A stretch of DNA of 64,000 nucleotides from positions 23,502 to 87,501 of the forward strand of contig CAIUSO010000084.1 of NCBI GenBank assembly GCA_903901875.1, given 5' to 3'. A model generated the notes under the pieces. That model was given only the letters and a program-made list of their open reading frames with translations, did not search any database and was not told the origin of the DNA. The stretch is from an uncultured Geobacteraceae bacterium. Its GTDB lineage: Bacteria; Desulfobacterota; Desulfuromonadia; Geobacterales; Pseudopelobacteraceae. Of the stretch, positions 59,418 through 64,000 are shown in pieces; the first letter of the stretch is position 1; each line of letters starts with the position of its first letter. A program made the translations under genes and the position numbers.

Positions 59418-59729
59418 ATGAAATCAAGTCGTATCAAGAAATGTTTTACCAGTGCTGTATTGATAACAGCATTAATGGGATGTGCTGCAACGCAAAAGCA
59501 CGAAACTGCCGGCCAATATATTGATGACAGTGTCATCACAACGAGGGTAAAAGAAGCGATTTATCAGGATACTACTCTTAAAGCATCATCAATTAATGTC
59601 AAAACGTATCAGGGCAAAGTCCAGTTGAGCGGTTTTGTGGATTCTGAGCAGATTGTGAAAAAAGCGGGTGAAGTTGCTGAAAGTGTAAAAAATGTAACCT
59701 CGGTAAAAAACGACCTTACGGTAAAATAA
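59418..59729 (+). CDS. BON-domain lipoprotein (OsmY-like), 103 aa
   Basis: Signal with lipobox LMGC (Cys about 22), then one BON domain (about 33-102): DSVITTRVKEAIYQDTTLK, VKTYQGKVQLSGFVDS and VKNVTSVKNDL. BON proteins (OsmY, DolP) bind phospholipid surfaces and protect the envelope under osmotic or outer-membrane stress. The ATG at 59418 (GAGGAG 10 bases upstream) is preferred to the in-frame ATG at 59400. The sigma-54 promoter and twin enhancers upstream place it in the same regulon as the small-membrane-protein operon. Confidence 0.88.
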   Translation: MKSSRIKKCFTSAVLITALMGCAATQKHETAGQYIDDSVITTRVKEAIYQDTTLKASSINVKTYQGKVQLSGFVDSEQIVKKAGEVAESVKNVTSVKNDLTVK

Positions 59730-59830
59730 TCCCGAGGCCGTGGTGGGAAAAAGTTTCCTGAACGGCATCTTTGAAAGGCGTGTTTCAGAGAAAACGGCAG
59801 TCAACTATATCAAAAGCGAGGAGTATCCAA

Positions 59831-60157
59831 ATGAAAAAACTAATTTCATTAATTTTCTGTACATTGACAGTAATGACATTCACCGCTGAAGCATTTGCTG
59901 TAGAAGATGAAAAACCAATTGTTATCGCTGAGCCCGATGGGGCCACTTCTGCAGGTGATATTAACAAAAACATACGTACAATACAAAATGAGGATAAGGC
60001 AGAAAAAGCAAAAAGAGAAGCCGATGAAAAAATTTCAAAAGCTAAAGCGAAAGCAGAGGCCAAGAAAGTGAAAGCTAAGTCACGAGCTGATGAAAAAGCT
60101 GCCGAAGAAAAGCTGGATGCGGATACACCCAAGAGGTCAATCGGCATCCAATTTTAA
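59831..60157 (+). CDS. Secreted Lys/Ala/Glu-rich protein, 108 aa
   Basis: Signal peptide MKKLISLIFCTLTVMTFTAE with cleavage near AFA-VE (about 23). A short acidic part is followed by a highly charged helix of Lys/Ala/Glu (about 58-95; KAEKAKREADEKISKAKAKA). Ribosome site GAGGAGTATCC. It lies 101 bases after the BON gene on the same strand and may share its message. Similar in design to the proteins at 49191 and 60254. Function unknown. Confidence 0.7.
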   Translation: MKKLISLIFCTLTVMTFTAEAFAVEDEKPIVIAEPDGATSAGDINKNIRTIQNEDKAEKAKREADEKISKAKAKAEAKKVKAKSRADEKAAEEKLDADTPKRSIGIQF

Positions 60158-60198
60158 CGTCTTCATCGGTCACCATTTCTCCGGGGGTGGATAAAATA

Positions 60199-60232
60199 AG
60201 GGGCACATCATTGTCAATGATATGCCCCCCCC
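60199..60232. terminator. Bidirectional terminator between convergent genes
   Basis: GGGGCACATCATTG and CAATGATATGCCCC arms with a 1-2 base loop. T-rich sequence follows on the minus strand (TTATTTTATCC). It serves the convergent genes at 59831-60157 and 60254-60589. Confidence 0.7.
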
Positions 60233-60253
60233 TCTGTTCTTGAACACAGAACG

Positions 60254-60589
60254 TTAATTGGCAGGAACAGTGGCTTTCTGAGCTGCAGCGGCCTCAGATT
60301 TAGCTTTTTCCTTGGCTGCTTTTTCCTCAGTTTTTACCCGGACCTTATTTGCTTTGGCCTCTTCTCTTACTCTGTTTTTTGCCGCTTTTGCCTCTTCCTT
60401 TGCCTTTACTTTTGCAGCTTTAGCTTCTTCCTTTACTTTTTCTTTTGCTGCTTTAGCATTTTTTTGAATGTCAGCAGAAACCGAAGCCGGGTTGGTGGTA
60501 TCTCTCTCGGGGGGGTCTGCGGCGATAACGGTTGCGGATAAAGACAGCACGAGGAACATGGTGACTACTGCGGATAAATTTCTTTTCAT
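60254..60589 (-). CDS. Secreted Lys/Ala/Glu coiled-coil protein, 111 aa
   Basis: Signal peptide MKRNLSAVVTMFLVLSLSAT with cleavage near VIA-AD (about 24), then a continuous charged helix built of units like AKAAKVKAKEEAKAAKNRV (about 43-105). ATG 60589 is taken as start because it begins a classical signal; the frame is open to 60742, but that part is upstream of the predicted transcript start. The sigma-54 promoter at 60694 and the CATATG-type enhancer at 60823 place it in the same regulon as its neighbours. Function unknown; related in style to 49191 and 59831. Confidence 0.7.
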   Translation of the reverse strand: MKRNLSAVVTMFLVLSLSATVIAADPPERDTTNPASVSADIQKNAKAAKEKVKEEAKAAKVKAKEEAKAAKNRVREEAKANKVRVKTEEKAAKEKAKSEAAAAQKATVPAN

Positions 60590-60692
60590 GTAAAAGTACC
60601 TCTTTCTGGGCTTGTATCGCCAGATCCTTGGCACCGGGACGGAGCAAAAACTGACGAGAAGGGATGTTGCCAATGTATTTGCTACAGGTATT

Positions 60693-60708
60693 TGCAACTC
60701 ATATGCCG
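60693..60708 (-). promoter_or_regulatory. Sigma-54 promoter of the Lys/Ala/Glu coiled-coil gene
   Basis: Minus-strand CCGGCATATGAGTTGCAAA: GG and GC are 10 bases apart and the -12 box is TTGCA. The -24 box is CGGCAT. Predicted start near 60682, about 93 bases before ATG 60589. Confidence 0.6.
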
Positions 60709-60822
60709 GGTAGCCAGTGTTGGTGCCGACTATATAACTCACTAATAGTAAAGAGGAATAATATGAAAGTAGGAAGGATGTTCGGTGGACTCCACTATGA
60801 AATCTGCCGTGATTAACATAAC

Positions 60823-60836
60823 TGTCATATGTGGCG
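60823..60836. promoter_or_regulatory. Enhancer-like site (UAS) TGTCATATGTGGCG
   Basis: Centred about 148 bases upstream of the predicted sigma-54 start at 60682. It joins the left half of the 54049 site (TGTCATATG) with the right half of the 16714 site (ATGTGGCG). Confidence 0.6.
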
Positions 60837-60892
60837 GCGTATGGGACATCAGGGTTTTAAATGTCATCGTGATTGCAATAGGGAATGAGTCC

Positions 60893-61801
60893 CTAAAGTA
60901 GCTGCTGAAGCGTAAGCTGGTTTTTACGTTCAGTTGTTTTGAATAAAAGATAGTCCTTCTTATCCAGATCAAAAAGCTGTTTGCTGAAACGGCTGGTAAG
61001 ATCGTACCATTGGTTAATTCTTAAGCTGAATTGGGATTTTACCGGAGAATTAACTGTGTTCATAAACGCTTGTATCGCAAAGTAATAACGGACAGCGTTT
61101 CGTTCCAAAGCACCGCGAGGACCACCTATATAGATTGATTCACCGCTACTGTCTGTTCCGGTTATGGTAAATCCGACCTTGCTCCGGCCGAGTGTGGCAA
61201 AATAGATCTTCTCTGTAACTCGCAAGGCGAGACTATCCCTGTACTCGTAGCTGACATGGACAAATGTTTTGCCGCCGTCAATGGGCACGGCTTCAAGCCT
61301 CATCTTGTGGTCCGCTGTACCAAAGGGACCGGTATCGGCATTAAGAACAAGATCCAGATAGCCAGTCTGTTGATCAATAGTCCGGTAGTGGTAGGTAACT
61401 TGATTGGTTGCTTCCGGTGGTTGATAGCTTTTGCTGCCAATATAAAAAGTCAGTGACCCGCTCCCCGGGTATTCCCGGTATGTACATGCTTTGACATTTG
61501 GGTGCAGGGCTACAATATCGCACCAGTTTACGGGAACTTTGAGTGCCTCGGCAATGTTATTGAAAGAAGAATTAAAAACTCCGTAAACATCAACATGAAC
61601 CCTGTCATCTTGCTCATATGATTCAAGATAGAGAGGGAGGCCGGAGTTGCCTGTTTTCAGTTTACTCATGTTTCTGTTATGGGAGGCAAGAAGGAGCTCT
61701 TTCCCCATGGGAGGTGTTGCAGTGGCGAAAGAGGAGCCGACACAAAGCAGAAACACCGTTACGAGCGTGATCAGCGAAAATCCCGGTATGTTGCTAAGCA
61801 T
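60893..61801 (-). CDS. Secreted protein of unknown function, 302 aa
   Basis: Signal peptide MLSNIPGFSLITLVTVFLLC with cleavage near SFA-TA (about 27). The mature part is a single mixed alpha/beta domain: VHVDVYGVFNSSFNNIAEAL and VNWCDIVALHPNVKACTY (a probable Cys pair), then SYEYRDSLALRVTEKIYFAT. The helix-grip-like order of strands around a long helix recalls START/polyketide-cyclase lipid-binding folds, but I could not confirm this. It starts 22 bases after the L,D-transpeptidase gene, with a GGAGTAAAT ribosome site. Probably an envelope protein co-expressed with it. Confidence 0.7.
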   Translation of the reverse strand: MLSNIPGFSLITLVTVFLLCVGSSFATATPPMGKELLLASHNRNMSKLKTGNSGLPLYLESYEQDDRVHVDVYGVFNSSFNNIAEALKVPVNWCDIVALHPNVKACTYREYPGSGSLTFYIGSKSYQPPEATNQVTYHYRTIDQQTGYLDLVLNADTGPFGTADHKMRLEAVPIDGGKTFVHVSYEYRDSLALRVTEKIYFATLGRSKVGFTITGTDSSGESIYIGGPRGALERNAVRYYFAIQAFMNTVNSPVKSQFSLRINQWYDLTSRFSKQLFDLDKKDYLLFKTTERKNQLTLQQLL

Positions 61802-61823
61802 ATTTACTCCGTACTCAATAGTA

Positions 61824-62651
61824 TTAAGGGGCTCTTAATGGTTTATGTGGCTTTGGCCGTTGTGGATGTTCGTCCACGTCATACGATCCAAAAACTTCGT
61901 GGGCCGATCTGGTTTCTGGCAACACATAGACAATACCATTGGAATTTATAAAAGCTGGACGCACCACAGTATTAAAAAATTTAACCGGAACATTGATGCA
62001 TCCATAGGAAATGCGTTTGTCATTTGTTGTTAAAGTGGCCAGACGTTGCAGACGGTGTTCCTTTTTATTAGTTGTGACTACCCGATGCATGGATATAGCG
62101 TTGTGGTAGTCTACCCATAGAATTTCGTCCCCATGTAAATTGCGACCCAATGACGCAACGAAGCGGCCAGCTGGTGTCGTGCGCTCTTCGGGGCGAATGG
62201 TTGACAATTCCCGTTCGCCGATGCCGGGGATGGCATCATCGCCGCGGGCAAGACCGAGCAGTGCCCGTGCTGAACCTTGGAGGCTCCCTGTTGTGTCAAA
62301 TACAAAAACTTTGGCGTTTGCCTTGTCAATAATTACGAACGGCAAACCACGATTGTCTTCCGAATCCATAACCCAGTCTGCTGTGTGCCGGGCAGCGTAC
62401 GAGGGGTCTTCCTGTTTGAAATCGGCCCGCTTTGAACGATAAACAGCCACGGCTCTCGTTTTAGTAATGGTAAGTGGTAGTGCATCTCTTGTAGACGGGT
62501 TGGCCAGATTGGATAATTGGACAGGATCATGTGCAAGAGCATCCTGGAGTGGGAGGAGGCCCATGGCGAGCAAACTTGCCAACACAAAAAGAACATCATT
62601 TATGTACAGACGTGGTATCGACCATAAAAAGCTTTTGCGGTGTGTTGTCAT
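61824..62651 (-). CDS. L,D-transpeptidase family protein (YkuD), 275 aa
   Basis: An N-terminal hydrophobic segment (about 17-38) acts as signal or anchor. The YkuD domain (about 95-245) has FVIIDKANAKVFVFD, the catalytic His in ISMHRVV and the Cys in RISYGCINVP, fitting the family motif HxxxxSxGC(I/V)N. It should crosslink peptidoglycan or attach surface proteins. ATG 62651 is chosen (GGGGAATAG upstream) over a TTG at 62669. It lies 21 bases after the collagen-like gene and 22 before the unknown secreted gene, so the three form an operon. Confidence 0.88.
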   Translation of the reverse strand: MTTHRKSFLWSIPRLYINDVLFVLASLLAMGLLPLQDALAHDPVQLSNLANPSTRDALPLTITKTRAVAVYRSKRADFKQEDPSYAARHTADWVMDSEDNRGLPFVIIDKANAKVFVFDTTGSLQGSARALLGLARGDDAIPGIGERELSTIRPEERTTPAGRFVASLGRNLHGDEILWVDYHNAISMHRVVTTNKKEHRLQRLATLTTNDKRISYGCINVPVKFFNTVVRPAFINSNGIVYVLPETRSAHEVFGSYDVDEHPQRPKPHKPLRAP

Positions 62652-62672
62652 AGAGCTATTCCCCGTCAATCC

Positions 62673-64000
62673 TTAATTGCGGTCTTGTTTACGTGGACGT
62701 TGGGGCGGGACGTACTTTTTTGGCATCTTGGGTTGAATTATAACAGGTAGATCTTGGAACAGTGGTGCTCCGGGGGGGATACTGGTTGTCTCAGATTGTG
62801 CGCCCAGAGGATCGACAGGTTTTTTTACCTGATCTGATATGGATGAACTGACAGGGTCCACAACCGGCTTTATTTGAAACAATGATGGGTCCACTATCTG
62901 TACAACAGAGCTCGGTTGGACCGCCAGTAATTTGATTGGATCTTCAGTCGGATCAAATTGTTCCGATGAGCCGACCAGCTCAACAAAAGAGGTGGTTTGG
63001 GCCGGGAGCGTGACCATCGGTAGCATAGTTGTCGTTGCACCTGCGGCACCCGTTTCACCTTTCGGACCTGCGACTCCAGTCGCACCGGTGACGCCTCCCA
63101 CACCCATTGCTCCTGTTGGTCCGGTAATGCCTGCTATTCCTGCGATGCCGGTTGAACCTGTCAAGCCGGTGGCACCTGCTCCGCCAATGGTTCCCGTTGC
63201 CCCTGTCGCCCCAGCTACGCCAGCACCACCTGTTGAGCCGGTTACTCCTGTGTTACCAATTGGCCCGGTAGCACCAGTTGCACCAACGGCACCCGTTCCA
63301 CCTTGTGATCCTGTAACGCCGGTGGTTCCTGTAGCTCCTGTTGCTCCAGTCGATCCCGTTGCCCCTGTTGTTCCAGCTATGCCAGCACCACCTGTTGAGC
63401 CGGTTACTCCTGTGTTACCAATTGGTCCGGTGGCACCTGTTGTACCTGCTCCGCCCATGGTGCCTGTCGCTCCAGTGATTCCCGTTGCCCCCGTCGCCCC
63501 AGCTACGCCAGCACCACCTGTTGAGCCGGTTACTCCTGTGTTACCAATTGGCCCGATAGCACCAGTTGCTCCAACGGCACCCGTTCCACCTTGGGAACCT
63601 GTGACGCCGGTAGCACCTGTAGTGCCGGCTGTTCCAACTCCGCCCGTGGTTCCTGTAGTTCCTGCTGCTCCGGTCGATCCCGTTGCCCCTGTTGTTCCCG
63701 CTATGCCAGCACCACCTGTTGAGCCGGTTACTCCCGTGTTACCAATTGGCCCGATAGCACCAGTTGCCCCAACGGCACCAGTTCCACCTTGGGAACCTGT
63801 GACGCCGGTAGCACCTGTAGTGCCGGTTGTTCCAACTCCGCCCGTGGTCCCTGTAGTTCCTGCTGCTCCGGTCGATCCCGTTGCCCCCGTCGCCCCAGCT
63901 ACGCCAGCACCACCTGTTGAGCCGGTTACTCCCGTGTTACCAATTGGCCCGATAGCACCAGTTGCCCCAACGGCACCAGTTCCACCTTGGGAACCTGTGA
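62673..64000 (-). CDS. Collagen-like triple-helix repeat protein, 3' part, runs off right edge
   Basis: At least 270 residues are uninterrupted Gly-X-Y triplets dominated by Gly-Ala-Thr, Gly-Pro-x and Gly-Val-Thr ([19 protein letters not shown]). The frame stays open to the right edge, so the start is outside the window. The non-collagen C-terminus (about 170 residues; [19 protein letters not shown], then [19 protein letters not shown]) is Pro-rich and ends in basic residues. It would form a surface filament-like stalk. The DNA is arranged in long units, about 198 bases in the rightmost copies, so length may vary between strains. It precedes the L,D-transpeptidase gene, which may anchor it. 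Confidence 0.88.
   Translation of the reverse strand, partial: TGSQGGTGAVGATGAIGPIGNTGVTGSTGGAGVAGATGATGSTGAAGTTGTTGGVGTTGTTGATGVTGSQGGTGAVGATGAIGPIGNTGVTGSTGGAGIAGTTGATGSTGAAGTTGTTGGVGTAGTTGATGVTGSQGGTGAVGATGAIGPIGNTGVTGSTGGAGVAGATGATGITGATGTMGGAGTTGATGPIGNTGVTGSTGGAGIAGTTGATGSTGATGATGTTGVTGSQGGTGAVGATGATGPIGNTGVTGSTGGAGVAGATGATGTIGGAGATGLTGSTGIAGIAGITGPTGAMGVGGVTGATGVAGPKGETGAAGATTTMLPMVTLPAQTTSFVELVGSSEQFDPTEDPIKLLAVQPSSVVQIVDPSLFQIKPVVDPVSSSISDQVKKPVDPLGAQSETTSIPPGAPLFQDLPVIIQPKMPKKYVPPQRPRKQDRN
62673..64000 (-). repeat. DNA-level tandem repeats within the collagen-like gene
   Basis: The segment TTACCAATTGGCCCG recurs near 63254, 63543, 63740 and 63938, and once with one change near 63416. 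The last three intervals are about 126, 198 and 198 bases, so whole blocks were duplicated in multiples of 9 bases. Confidence 0.75.

Noticed and set aside
62673..64000. Short spaced repeats that could suggest a CRISPR array
   Set aside because: The repeats are Gly-X-Y codons in one open frame without unique spacers.

Overview
The window is one contiguous stretch of an anaerobic-type, multi-signalling Gram-negative bacterium, most likely a Geobacter-like member of the Desulfuromonadales/Desulfobacterota. This is inferred from protein types (many hybrid histidine kinases, a NdvB-like cyclic glucan synthase, abundant lipoproteins, a MucR-type regulator) and from the many sigma-54 promoters. I could not run a taxonomic search. 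I saw no rRNA, tRNA or CRISPR.

Layout. 1-3.5 kb: a sensor kinase pair. 3.9-5.1 kb: a lipoprotein. 5.3-16.6 kb: an envelope/stress block (very large cyclic beta-glucan synthase, coiled-coil protein, PRC-barrel protein, stress-type membrane protein). 17-24 kb: PIN-domain gene, DHH phosphoesterase, cardiolipin-synthase-like lipoprotein, AI-2E permease, ABC exporter with a 21-residue membrane peptide, zinc alcohol dehydrogenase. 24.4-32 kb: NtrC-type regulator, hybrid kinase and CheB-CheR fusion in one operon. 32.3-40 kb: repeat-rich ice-binding-like lipoprotein, OmpA-family protein, small lipoprotein, pyruvate kinase. 40-44.8 kb: a second phosphorelay cluster. 45-49.4 kb: lipoproteins, a STAS protein, small secreted proteins, and two decayed genes (Fic, transposase). 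49.7-57 kb: an accessory region with a small regulator, MucR, tyrosine recombinase, a sigma-54-driven operon of tiny membrane proteins, a winged-helix replication-like protein, ParA and a repeated putative centromere. 57-64 kb: diguanylate cyclase, two L,D-transpeptidases, BON lipoprotein, Lys/Ala-rich secreted proteins and a collagen-like protein that runs off the right edge.

The most interesting signal is regulatory. Ten -24/-12 promoters, plus one weaker candidate, can be read directly. Five are preceded, 105-150 bp upstream of the predicted start, by a 14-bp near-palindrome of the form CGYCATATGYRRCG. Two of these five have the site twice, 31 bp apart, at identical positions (-138 and -107). 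The set links envelope, stress and small-protein genes that are scattered over 46 kb, including genes inside the accessory region, into one predicted enhancer-dependent regulon. One member is an operon of four unannotated 31-54 residue proteins plus a 129-residue helical protein (52.6-53.97 kb). A second unusual layer is a degenerate CG-rich short repeat that fills both coding and non-coding DNA of the adjacent ParA/winged-helix module.
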